Positions 1-5,694 of a stretch of DNA of 12,033 bases are shown piece after piece (within the stretch, counting starts at the first letter, position 1; each line of letters begins with the position of its first letter). Source of the stretch: an uncultured Porphyromonadaceae bacterium (lineage in GTDB: Bacteria > Bacteroidota > Bacteroidia > Bacteroidales > Muribaculaceae); assembly GCA_947177595.1 (NCBI GenBank), contig CAMWUZ010000030.1, positions 1-12,033 on the forward strand. The letters run 5' to 3'. The notes below the pieces were generated by a model. That model had not been told where the DNA came from. It was given only the letters and a program-made list of their open reading frames with translations, and made no database searches. The position numbers were made by a program, and so were the translations under genes.

Positions 1-14
1 GTTAAAACACTGCT

Positions 15-40
15 ACAATACCCAAAAATGGGACTATTGT
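15..40. repeat. Imperfect inverted repeat, possible hairpin
   Basis: ACAATA (15-20) and CCCA (21-24) pair with TGGG (29-32) and TATTGT (35-40) around an AAAA loop, with a two-base bulge at 33-34. Neither strand has a clean T run directly after the stem, so it is a weak terminator candidate for a gene outside the window, or a protein-binding site. Its function is unknown. Confidence 0.35.
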
Positions 41-70
41 CACTCTAATTTTCTTAAAAATATATCCTGT

Positions 71-124
71 ATGCCTAAAAAACACCCAAATTTAGGTATA
101 TACAACCTCGGTTAAAGTGTATAT
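71..124. promoter_or_regulatory. Nested inverted repeats upstream of the RIC-LuxR gene, candidate operators
   Basis: Two palindromic units lie just upstream of and over the promoter. Unit one has arms at 71-79 (ATGCCTAAA) and 91-99 (TTTAGGTAT), nine positions with one mismatch (a G-U pair if transcribed), separated by 11 bases. Unit two has arms at 98-104 (ATATACA) and 118-124 (TGTATAT), which surround a perfect ten-base palindrome, AACC-TC-GGTT, at 104-113. The right arm of unit two runs into the -7 box at 122-129. The arms are seen directly. A role in autoregulation by the downstream LuxR-type protein is inferred, because such dimeric regulators usually bind palindromes near their target promoters. 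Chance is possible in AT-rich DNA. Confidence 0.4.
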
Positions 125-129
125 CTTTG
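122..129 (+). promoter_or_regulatory. -7 promoter element of the RIC-LuxR gene
   Basis: TATCTTTG matches the Bacteroidetes primary-sigma -7 consensus TAnnTTTG and is followed by C. Transcription should start near 134-136, leaving a leader of about 34 bases before the ATG at 169. No convincing TTTG -33 box is seen 19-21 bases upstream, which would fit an activator-dependent promoter. The in-frame TTG at 127 lies inside this box and so cannot be the translation start. Confidence 0.65.
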
Positions 130-168
130 CATGGAGTTTTACGGCTCATTCGTTTCAATAGATATATT

Positions 169-1122
169 ATGGCAAAGAAGACTGAATTTACCCGTGAAGA
201 TAAATTGCGCGCCCTTATAGAGGAAAGCCCCCGGTTGCTGGTGGTGATGAACCGCTTCGGACTGTCATTCGGATTTGGTGACAAAAGCGTTGCGGCTGCA
301 TGTGCAACAGATAATGTTGACTGCGATACTTTCCTTGCCGTTTGTAATTTTGTGTGCGGTAATATACGCCAGTCATCAGAAATCTCACTGCCAAATCTGA
401 TGAGCTACCTCAGGAGAGCCCATACATATTTTCTTGACTTTCTTCTGCCGTCTATACGCAGAAAACTAATCGAAGCTGTAAACTGCACCGATATAAATGA
501 TATAGCATTTCTGCTTCTGAAATTTTTTGATGACTATGTGCAGGAAGTCAGAAACCACATGGATAATGAGAATGAAAATATATTCAGCTACGTAGAGCAA
601 CTGATAGAGGGAAACAGCAGATCCGATTTCCGTATAACCGACTACCTGGATTCTCACGGCAGCATGGCAGAGAAGCTGACGGAGCTTAAAGACATATTTA
701 TAAGGCATTATCACATAAAAGATAACGACATACTCACCTCCGCGCTCATTGACATAATTTCTTGCGGAGACGAGCTTACAAGCCATTGTGAAATAGAAAA
801 TGAACTGTTTATCCCCGCAGTGGAAAAACTTGAAAAGGAGCTTAAATTGTCAAGCCGGGAACGATCAGAAAAGAATACAGATGATAGTGCGGAATCTGCA
901 GCGGACAATATGACTGCTCGTGAAAAAGAGATAATTTGCTGTGTGGCAAGAGGTATGAGTAACAAGGAGATTGCCGATACCCTTTGTCTTTCTGTGCACA
1001 CTGTCACTACATATCGTAGGAATATCTCCGCCAAACTCCAGATTCATTCAACTGCCGGTCTTACTATTTTTGCAATTCTGCATAATCTTATCAATCTTGA
1101 AGATATAAAAATTCAGCCTTGA
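169..1122 (+). CDS. RIC/YtfE-like diiron hemerythrin domain fused to a LuxR-type HTH, transcriptional regulator
   Basis: A 317-residue soluble protein. Residues about 10-65 resemble the ScdA/DUF542 N-terminal domain of RIC proteins, but the family's Cys-Cys-Gly-Gly motif is replaced by Gly-Phe-Gly-Asp (FGLSFGFGD, 30-38). Residues about 80-225 form a hemerythrin-like four-helix domain with H85, H130, E134, H163, H206 and E210. E. coli YtfE uses H84, H129, E133, H160, H204 and E208 for its diiron site, so all six ligands appear conserved. A polar linker (about 226-247) leads to a LuxR/GerE helix-turn-helix at 248-306 (TAREKEII, SNKEIAD, SVHTVTTYRRNI). No receiver domain or membrane segment is present. 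It is inferred to be a one-component regulator sensing nitric oxide, oxygen/peroxide or iron; the ligand and targets are unknown. ATG 169 is chosen because the upstream in-frame TTG lies in the promoter. It converges on the lipoprotein gene. Confidence 0.85.
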   Translation: MAKKTEFTREDKLRALIEESPRLLVVMNRFGLSFGFGDKSVAAACATDNVDCDTFLAVCNFVCGNIRQSSEISLPNLMSYLRRAHTYFLDFLLPSIRRKLIEAVNCTDINDIAFLLLKFFDDYVQEVRNHMDNENENIFSYVEQLIEGNSRSDFRITDYLDSHGSMAEKLTELKDIFIRHYHIKDNDILTSALIDIISCGDELTSHCEIENELFIPAVEKLEKELKLSSRERSEKNTDDSAESAADNMTAREKEIICCVARGMSNKEIADTLCLSVHTVTTYRRNISAKLQIHSTAGLTIFAILHNLINLEDIKIQP

Positions 1123-1205
1123 ATTTACTTATTATTTGGATTTGACAAATTAATATTAATAGAGGATAATCCTGAAGCCTGCTTGAATTGCTGAAAAAAT
1201 TGAAT

Positions 1206-1243
1206 ATATAAAACGACAGCGCAGTTTCAGTGCCACGCTGTCG
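1206..1243 (-). terminator. Hairpin terminator shared by convergent genes
   Basis: A perfect eight-base stem, CGACAGCG (1214-1221) with CGCTGTCG (1236-1243), encloses a 14-base loop. On the minus strand it is followed by TTTTATAT, a good intrinsic terminator 21 bases beyond the lipoprotein stop. On the plus strand the tail CTTAATTTATT is weaker, so it may also end transcription of the RIC-LuxR gene. Confidence 0.75.
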
Positions 1244-1264
1244 CTTAATTTATTATGTTTTGTA

Positions 1265-1708
1265 TTAGTTATCGAGTCCTACAAAAGTACCGGTCTGATC
1301 AAATATCAGTTCTACTCCTGAAACAAGATCCACTTCAAAGCCTCTCGCGTTAACTGAAATCTCGTTGATACCGCCTGAGGTACCGAAGTTAGATGAAATA
1401 TAGGTATCAATAGACGCAGGATAGAAACCGGTGGGAACAGTCTGACCTACAGGAGCATCTACATCAATCCATTCTCCGTCTTTGTTGAAGTCAATGGTAT
1501 GACCGTTATTAAGAATCACATCATATTCATTCTTATCTTTCGTGGTTTTTACTATTTTCGCTGACGGATAGTAAGTTGCGATAAATGCCTTGGCGTTTGA
1601 AGGAAGATCTGTCGGATTGATATCCTTGTCATCATCACTGCAACTCATGAGAGTGAGTGCGATAACTCCAGCAAAAAGTACCGGAATAAATTTGAAGAGT
1701 CGTTTCAT
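1265..1708 (-). CDS. Surface lipoprotein with tandem PepSY-like domains
   Basis: A 147-residue secreted protein. The signal peptide has K2/R3, a hydrophobic core (about 7-20) and the lipobox L-M-S-C with C23 as the lipidated cysteine. The next residues, S-D-D-D-K, resemble the acidic lipoprotein export signal that sends Bacteroidetes lipoproteins to the cell surface. The mature part holds two similar units, about 38-84 and 98-146, each with a helical start, an acidic strand pair and an FD/FN-x-x-G turn (IDFNKDGEW and LIFDQTGTF). This is the pattern of the PepSY-like/DUF2874 family, small periplasmic or surface proteins of uncertain function. The gene has its own promoter and terminator and appears monocistronic. 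The family call is from sequence feel, not a search; no enzyme motif is visible. Confidence 0.8.
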   Translation of the reverse strand: MKRLFKFIPVLFAGVIALTLMSCSDDDKDINPTDLPSNAKAFIATYYPSAKIVKTTKDKNEYDVILNNGHTIDFNKDGEWIDVDAPVGQTVPTGFYPASIDTYISSNFGTSGGINEISVNARGFEVDLVSGVELIFDQTGTFVGLDN

Positions 1709-1752
1709 AAGTAAAGTATATTTGAGTTGTACTACACTTCTTAAACGACGTT

Positions 1753-1760
1753 CAAATATA
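1753..1760 (-). promoter_or_regulatory. -7 promoter element of the PepSY-like lipoprotein gene
   Basis: On the minus strand this reads TATATTTG, a full match to TAnnTTTG. Initiation near 1747 would give a leader of about 40 bases before the ATG at 1708. The -33 region is not clear. It sits in the 65-base gap after the nitroreductase stop. Confidence 0.55.
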
Positions 1761-1773
1761 TAAAGTTCAGATC

Positions 1774-2364
1774 TTATATTAATAGTTCGTCAATCGAGCG
1801 TTTGGGCACACATTGGGTCTGTTCGGAATCACGAAAATATCTGATATCTCCTTCACTGTCAAGATCTACAATCGTTGCTTTCTCTACCGGATAACCGAGA
1901 GCAAGAACATACCGGGGTTTGAATCTCTGCTGAATATGCAATGCTTCGGAAATTTTCTGCATATTGAATGACTTGATAATACATCCTCTGATGCCTAAGG
2001 CTGTGGCTCCGAGAGTAATAGCCTCAAGTTGCAGCCCGTCGTCACACAGGCAATCGGGAATAAGGTCTGTATCAAGGCATTGTATCAGGTATGCAGCCGG
2101 ACGTTCTTTTTCCTCCGGTCCGTCCCAATCCTTATAATATCCCGCCCAGGCAAGATACGGAAATATTGCCTTACATTCTTTTTCTGATGATACAATGCGG
2201 TAGCGTAATGGCTGAAGATTGCGCCCGGATGCGCAGAAGCGAGTCAATTCAACAAGGTCTTTCAATGTGCTGTATTCAATCTTTTTAGAAAAGTCGAATC
2301 GTCTGATACTTCGATTTTCTTCCAACAAAGATTTTATGATGTCAAATTTATCCATCAGTGACAT
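1774..2364 (-). CDS. Nitroreductase-family FMN oxidoreductase
   Basis: A 196-residue cytoplasmic flavoprotein of the nitroreductase fold, which usually binds FMN and uses NAD(P)H to reduce nitro compounds, quinones or other acceptors; the real substrate is unknown. The N-terminal R-S-I-R-R-F (18-23) and G-R-N-L-Q-P-L-R-Y (47-55) are the usual FMN-phosphate and FMN-ring contact motifs. The segment D109-G-L-Q-L-E-A-I-T-L-G-A-T-A-L-G-I (to 125) is the conserved central helix, and LALGYPVEKA (154-163) the typical C-terminal strand. The length is normal. Its ATG lies two bases after the stop of the PH-domain gene, so the two are probably co-transcribed and translationally coupled. A second Met at codon 4 (2355) is a possible alternative start. 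Confidence 0.88.
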   Translation of the reverse strand: MSLMDKFDIIKSLLEENRSIRRFDFSKKIEYSTLKDLVELTRFCASGRNLQPLRYRIVSSEKECKAIFPYLAWAGYYKDWDGPEEKERPAAYLIQCLDTDLIPDCLCDDGLQLEAITLGATALGIRGCIIKSFNMQKISEALHIQQRFKPRYVLALGYPVEKATIVDLDSEGDIRYFRDSEQTQCVPKRSIDELLI

Positions 2365-2366
2365 TT

Positions 2367-2846
2367 TTATTTGAGACGGGAGGAAATGAAATCTACCATT
2401 TGGGGCGCATTTTCACATCCGAGCACATATTTTTTACCGGATTTGAGAGTGATAAGGAAGCAATCGGAAGATTTACCATAGTAAGCGAAGTATTTTCCAA
2501 TGCCTGGTTCGCTGAACCAGCCCCAGTAGCCGAAGAAACCGCCGCTTGCAAAGAGTCTTTTCTCCGCCATGGTGGGTGGGCAGAGTGTTACAGACTCCAC
2601 AGCACTGTAAGGAATTGGTTTTATCGCTATAGACCTGCATATTTCAAGTTGCGACTCTGTAGCCTTCAACTCCATCGGGGTATAGTAAAGTGCGAATCCA
2701 CAGGAAATGACAAGGAGTGCAGCGATGATATATGCAATAGTTTTGCGGTCTCTCGCCATTTCCATAACCATCATAACAATCAAAAAGACCAAAACTATAA
2801 TAGTGAGTGAGATAGAGAAAATGCTGATTTTTACTTTTGATGTCAT
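2367..2846 (-). CDS. Small membrane protein with PH-like domain
   Basis: A 159-residue protein with two predicted membrane helices (about 8-28 and 36-56) followed by a soluble domain. The domain begins YTPMELKATESQLEI and continues through IPYSAVESVTL, the strand pattern of bacterial PH domains (bPH_5-like). A glycine/aromatic-rich stretch, SGGFFGYWGWFSEPGIGKYF (101-120), is typical of Bacteroidetes members of this group. The molecular function is unknown. The start is set at ATG 2846: the longer in-frame TTG at 2870 lies inside a -7 promoter box and would not be transcribed. The next gene, the nitroreductase, starts two bases after this stop. Confidence 0.75.
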   Translation of the reverse strand: MTSKVKISIFSISLTIIVLVFLIVMMVMEMARDRKTIAYIIAALLVISCGFALYYTPMELKATESQLEICRSIAIKPIPYSAVESVTLCPPTMAEKRLFASGGFFGYWGWFSEPGIGKYFAYYGKSSDCFLITLKSGKKYVLGCENAPQMVDFISSRLK

Positions 2847-2867
2847 CTCATTAAATCTTAGTATCTG

Positions 2868-2875
2868 CAAATATA
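2868..2875 (-). promoter_or_regulatory. -7 promoter element for the PH-domain/nitroreductase pair
   Basis: The minus strand reads TATATTTG then C, a full match to TAnnTTTG. Initiation near 2862 would give a leader of about 16 bases before ATG 2846. The box lies in the 34-base gap after the transporter stop, so any -33 contact falls inside the transporter's last codons; no clear TTTG is seen there. Confidence 0.6.
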
Positions 2876-2880
2876 CTACT

Positions 2881-4581
2881 TTAAACGATAATAGTAGCCA
2901 ATAATCCCCAAATTACCAGAAGGATATTGCTTACGGCGTATGTCACGGTATAACCGATTGCAGGGAGGGTGCTGCCGATAGCGTTTTGAACCGCACCGAG
3001 TGATGCAGTGCAGGTACGGGTGCCGGCACAGCAACCGAGGGTGATAGCCGGATTAAATTTGAATATTCTTTTTCCAAGCCACAGTCCGAAGAACAAGGGG
3101 ATGAGCGTGCCTATAGCTCCGGCAACGAAGAGCATCGGTCCGATTGCTTTTATACCGGAGATGAATGAAGGAGCAGCTTCAATTCCAACCACTGCTATGA
3201 AAACATTTAGTCCAAGATTATTCATGAACCATAATGCGCCGGGAGAAATATGACCTATAGTAGGCCGCTTTGAGCGGAGCCAACCGAATACCAGTCCGGA
3301 AATAAGTGCCCCGCCGCTTGTACCGAAACTAAGGGGGATACTGCCGACCCAAAAGCATATTGCTCCGAATAATCCGCCTACAAATATAGCAAGTCCTACA
3401 AACATCAGATCACTCGCTATCGAGGGGCGGTCAACATGCCCCATATGTGGTGTTGCAGTGTTCACCTTATCGGGATGTCCCATAACCGTTAGTCTATCAC
3501 CTTTTTCAAAAACAGTGTCAGCAGAGATGTCAATTGGTTCACTGCCTCTGATACCATCTCTTATCACAACGCCGTGCATATATTTTTCCTGACGCAGCCG
3601 TGAGATGGTTTTGCCTATGAAGCCTTTCTTGACCACCAATACTCCGACTCTTTCAAGCGGATAATCAAGCAGTTCGGGATCAGCAATCTCCTGACCAATG
3701 AAATGTGCGATCTGAATGACATCCTCACTTCTACCGCACGCAACTATATTATCGCCTAATTCGATATAGTCATCATAGCGTGGTGCATAGATATTACCCT
3801 TGTGGTTAATACGGTCAATATCCACCTGAATTCCATTGCTTTTGAAATATAATTCGGTTTCACGCACCGTTTTCGGTTGGGTGAAGAATGTATCGGAAAC
3901 GTTGTATACGCGATATGCGGCTCCACGTGAGGCGCTTATCATCGCAGGGTCGTCTTTAGAGGCGGATGCATTAAGTTCCTTTTCGAGTTCGTATGTTTTC
4001 TCCTTGACATTATCCAGTCCTCCGAGCAACTTAGGTCCGAGGTTGCCAAGTAATATCACAGTACCAAGTGTGCCGAAAATATATGTTACCGCATAGCACA
4101 CCGGGATAAGATTCATTTGTCTTTTAAGTTCCTCCGGTTCCAATCCGAGTCTGCCAAGAGCCTCTCCACCTACTCCGAGCAACGATGAGCAGGTCTGGGA
4201 GCCGGAGAAAAGCCCTATAGCCTCACCTTTGTTATAACCCATTACCTTGGCGATAGCTATTGTCACAAGAAAACACATTGTACTCATCATCACGGCAAAT
4301 AGAGCCTGTTTACTACCCTGACCCTTAAGGGATTTGAAGAAGTCCGGTCCAACACTGTAGCCGATAGAAAAGAGAAACAGCATAAAAAAGAACATTTTCA
4401 GCGATCCCGACACGGGAATTATAAGTTGCCCGACTATCACTCCTGTAATCAATACCGATGTAACGCTGCCAAGTGAGAAACTACCGATGCGGATGTTTCC
4501 AATAAGGAATCCGATACCAACTGTCAGAAATACAGCGAGAGCGGGATATGTTCTTAATATTTCTATAAACGAATCAATCAT
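2881..4581 (-). CDS. AspT/YidE-family transporter with two RCK_C domains
   Basis: A 566-residue inner-membrane protein of the aspartate:alanine exchanger family (AspT; E. coli YidE/YbjL relatives). Two homologous membrane halves (about 12-190 and 388-566) flank a cytosolic insert with two RCK_C/TrkA_C-type domains (about 224-300 and 308-385). Each half carries the family's glycine/serine/threonine re-entrant motif: GLFSGSQTCSSLLGVGGEAL (123-142) and LGCCAGTRTCTASLGAVQNA (515-534). The second motif has Ser where many relatives have Pro. Characterised AspT swaps aspartate for alanine; other members carry different carboxylates, so the substrate is open. The start at 4581 (MIDSFIEILRTYPAL) is preferred over an in-frame GTG at 4623, which precedes the promoter's -7 box. 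It is divergent from the FKBP gene. Confidence 0.85.
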   Translation of the reverse strand: MIDSFIEILRTYPALAVFLTVGIGFLIGNIRIGSFSLGSVTSVLITGVIVGQLIIPVSGSLKMFFFMLFLFSIGYSVGPDFFKSLKGQGSKQALFAVMMSTMCFLVTIAIAKVMGYNKGEAIGLFSGSQTCSSLLGVGGEALGRLGLEPEELKRQMNLIPVCYAVTYIFGTLGTVILLGNLGPKLLGGLDNVKEKTYELEKELNASASKDDPAMISASRGAAYRVYNVSDTFFTQPKTVRETELYFKSNGIQVDIDRINHKGNIYAPRYDDYIELGDNIVACGRSEDVIQIAHFIGQEIADPELLDYPLERVGVLVVKKGFIGKTISRLRQEKYMHGVVIRDGIRGSEPIDISADTVFEKGDRLTVMGHPDKVNTATPHMGHVDRPSIASDLMFVGLAIFVGGLFGAICFWVGSIPLSFGTSGGALISGLVFGWLRSKRPTIGHISPGALWFMNNLGLNVFIAVVGIEAAPSFISGIKAIGPMLFVAGAIGTLIPLFFGLWLGKRIFKFNPAITLGCCAGTRTCTASLGAVQNAIGSTLPAIGYTVTYAVSNILLVIWGLLATIIV

Positions 4582-4611
4582 AATGTGAGGACTGGATATA
4601 TGGAATTTGTG

Positions 4612-4619
4612 CAAAAATA
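4612..4619 (-). promoter_or_regulatory. -7 promoter element of the transporter gene
   Basis: The minus strand reads TATTTTTG then C, matching TAnnTTTG. A weak T-rich -33 (TTTT at 4640-4643) lies 20 bases upstream. Initiation near 4606 gives a leader of about 25 bases before the ATG at 4581. It is divergent from the FKBP promoter, with the two -7 boxes 47 bases apart. Confidence 0.5.
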
Positions 4620-4645
4620 GCACAAAATAATAAACCCGGAAAAGA

Positions 4646-4674
4646 TTGAAAAGTTTACATAATGATTATCTTTG
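4646..4674 (+). promoter_or_regulatory. Promoter of the FKBP gene, apparently leaderless
   Basis: The -7 box TATCTTTG (4667-4674) fits the Bacteroidetes consensus, and a TTG (4646-4648) 18 bases upstream may act as -33. With initiation about seven bases from the centre of the -7 box, the transcript starts at about 4677-4679, on or next to the ATG at 4679. There is therefore essentially no room for a 5' leader. Confidence 0.65.
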
Positions 4675-4678
4675 CGCC

Positions 4679-5077
4679 ATGGCAAAACAAGAGTATATTT
4701 TGAAGAACCGCGAATGGCTTCAAGCTAAAAGCGCAGAACCCGGAGTTAAATCCCTCGACAAGGGAATTTTATATAAAGTGATAAAAAGCGGAAAGCCGGG
4801 AGGTGTGCATCCAAACCGAAACAGTGTGGTTACAGCGCATTATGTAGGTAAAACCATAAACGGCAAGACTTTTGACAGTAGCCGTGGTGGAGTTGCACCG
4901 GCATTCAGACTACGTGAGCTGATTCCCGGGTGGATTATCGCGTTGCAGCAAATGGTGCCAGGTGACAAATGGGAAATATATATTCCGGCTGAGCAGGGAT
5001 ACGGTAAAATGAATCAACCGGGTATTCCCGGCGGTTCCACTCTAATTTTTGAAATAGAACTGCTAGGGGTGGGTTAA
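4679..5077 (+). CDS. FKBP-type peptidyl-prolyl cis-trans isomerase
   Basis: A 132-residue cytoplasmic protein with no signal peptide. An N-terminal helix (about 5-20) precedes a single FKBP domain (about 30-131). Family landmarks are VTAHYVGKTINGKTFDSS (51-68), the active-site stretch ELIPGWIIALQQMVPGDKWE (79-98), IPAEQGYG (101-108) and the last strand IPGGSTLIFEIELLGV. These proteins catalyse isomerisation of Xaa-Pro bonds and often act as folding helpers; the client is unknown. The start is ATG 4679; an in-frame TTG at 4646 coincides with the likely -33 element. The gene stands alone and ends 10 bases before the 3' end of the opposing tRNA-Arg gene. No terminator is seen between them. Confidence 0.92.
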   Translation: MAKQEYILKNREWLQAKSAEPGVKSLDKGILYKVIKSGKPGGVHPNRNSVVTAHYVGKTINGKTFDSSRGGVAPAFRLRELIPGWIIALQQMVPGDKWEIYIPAEQGYGKMNQPGIPGGSTLIFEIELLGVG

Positions 5078-5087
5078 GAATAGCGGA

Positions 5088-5162
5088 TGGTAGCTCCGAG
5101 GGGAATCGAACCCCTATCTAAAGTTTAGGAAACTTCTATTCTATCCGTTGAACTACAGAGCC
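5088..5162 (-). tRNA. tRNA-Arg (anticodon CCT)
   Basis: A full cloverleaf of 75 bases with CCA encoded (5088-5090). The acceptor stem GGCTCTG pairs with CGGAGCT; the first pair is G-U and the sixth U-G. The D arm is GTTC/GAAT. The anticodon stem GAAGT/ACTTT holds loop TTCCTAA, with anticodon CCT at 5129-5127, reading AGG. The T arm is AGGGG-TTCGATT-CCCCT and the discriminator is A. It lies 43 bases after the folA stop on the same strand, has its own promoter, and faces the FKBP gene tail-to-tail. Confidence 0.95.
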
Positions 5163-5193
5163 TCTTACTTTAATCCATGTGGAAAAACGCACG

Positions 5194-5224
5194 CAAAGTT
5201 AGGTGTTATTTCCGAGAGAAGCAA
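5194..5224 (-). promoter_or_regulatory. Promoter of the tRNA-Arg gene
   Basis: The minus strand has TTG (5224-5222), a 20-base spacer, and TAACTTTG (5201-5194) followed by C, a well-formed -33/-7 pair. Initiation near 5188 gives a precursor 5' leader of about 26 bases before the tRNA at 5162. The -33 lies inside the last codons of folA. Confidence 0.65.
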
Positions 5225-5694
5225 GCAAATCTATATTTCAAGCCGCTCTTCGGATCTGTTTGCCACTCTTCTGTCGATTCGTTCCACTCTTCAGGATTTA
5301 TGTCAGGAAAGAAAGTATCCGCATCGGAACGAGTGGCATCTATCTGTGTGATATACAGTTTGTCTGCAAGAGGCAGAGCCTGTCGGTATATCTCCGCTCC
5401 ACCAATAATCATGGCTTCCGGTGTATCATAAACGAGTTCCACCGCATCTTTGAGAGATGAGGCGGTCTCTACTCCGGGATAGTTATAATCAGAATTGCGC
5501 GTGATCACTATGTTGCGTCGCTGTGGCAGCGGACCATTCGGTAGCGATTCAAAGGTTTTTCGTCCCATAATCACAGGTTTACCGACAGTAAGATTCTTGA
5601 AGTGTTTCAAGTCCGCCGAGATATGAAATGCGAGATTACCGGCTGCACCGATAGCGTTGTCGGCACCGACAGCTGCTATAATTGCTATACTCAT
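5206..5694 (-). CDS. folA: Dihydrofolate reductase
   Basis: A 162-residue enzyme reducing dihydrofolate to tetrahydrofolate with NADPH, the target of trimethoprim. Motifs in order: AAVGADNAIG (7-16), the substrate segment LAFHISADLKHFK (21-33) with the catalytic acid D28 (equivalent to D27 of E. coli), GRKTFESLP (44-52), the NADPH-binding RRNIVITR (59-66) and IIGGAEIY (96-103). The residue at E. coli Trp22 is Phe (F23), and Pro21 and Pro25 are Ala and Ser; aromatic variation here also occurs in other Bacteroidales as I recall. The length is normal. The ATG overlaps the thyA stop by four bases (ATGA), so the pair is translationally coupled and FolA recycles the dihydrofolate made by ThyA. Confidence 0.97.
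   Translation of the reverse strand: MSIAIIAAVGADNAIGAAGNLAFHISADLKHFKNLTVGKPVIMGRKTFESLPNGPLPQRRNIVITRNSDYNYPGVETASSLKDAVELVYDTPEAMIIGGAEIYRQALPLADKLYITQIDATRSDADTFFPDINPEEWNESTEEWQTDPKSGLKYRFACFSRK

Noticed and set aside
466..1034. Minus-strand open frames opposite the RIC-LuxR gene
   Set aside because: They are antisense to a gene with clear diiron and helix-turn-helix motifs. No promoter or domain supports them.
1149..1160. ATTAATATTAAT palindrome between the convergent genes
   Set aside because: It is a pure A/T palindrome in an AT-rich gap, easily due to chance, and not near a promoter box.
2358..2810. 150-codon open frame on the plus strand
   Set aside because: It lies antisense to the PH-domain gene, has no promoter box, and its translation shows no recognisable domain. 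The minus-strand gene has membrane helices, a PH-like pattern and coupling to its neighbour.
5092..5162. G-U first pair of the tRNA-Arg acceptor as a sign of a pseudogene
   Set aside because: All other stems pair, the loops and conserved bases are normal, CCA is encoded and a good promoter is present. One terminal wobble is not enough to call it defective.
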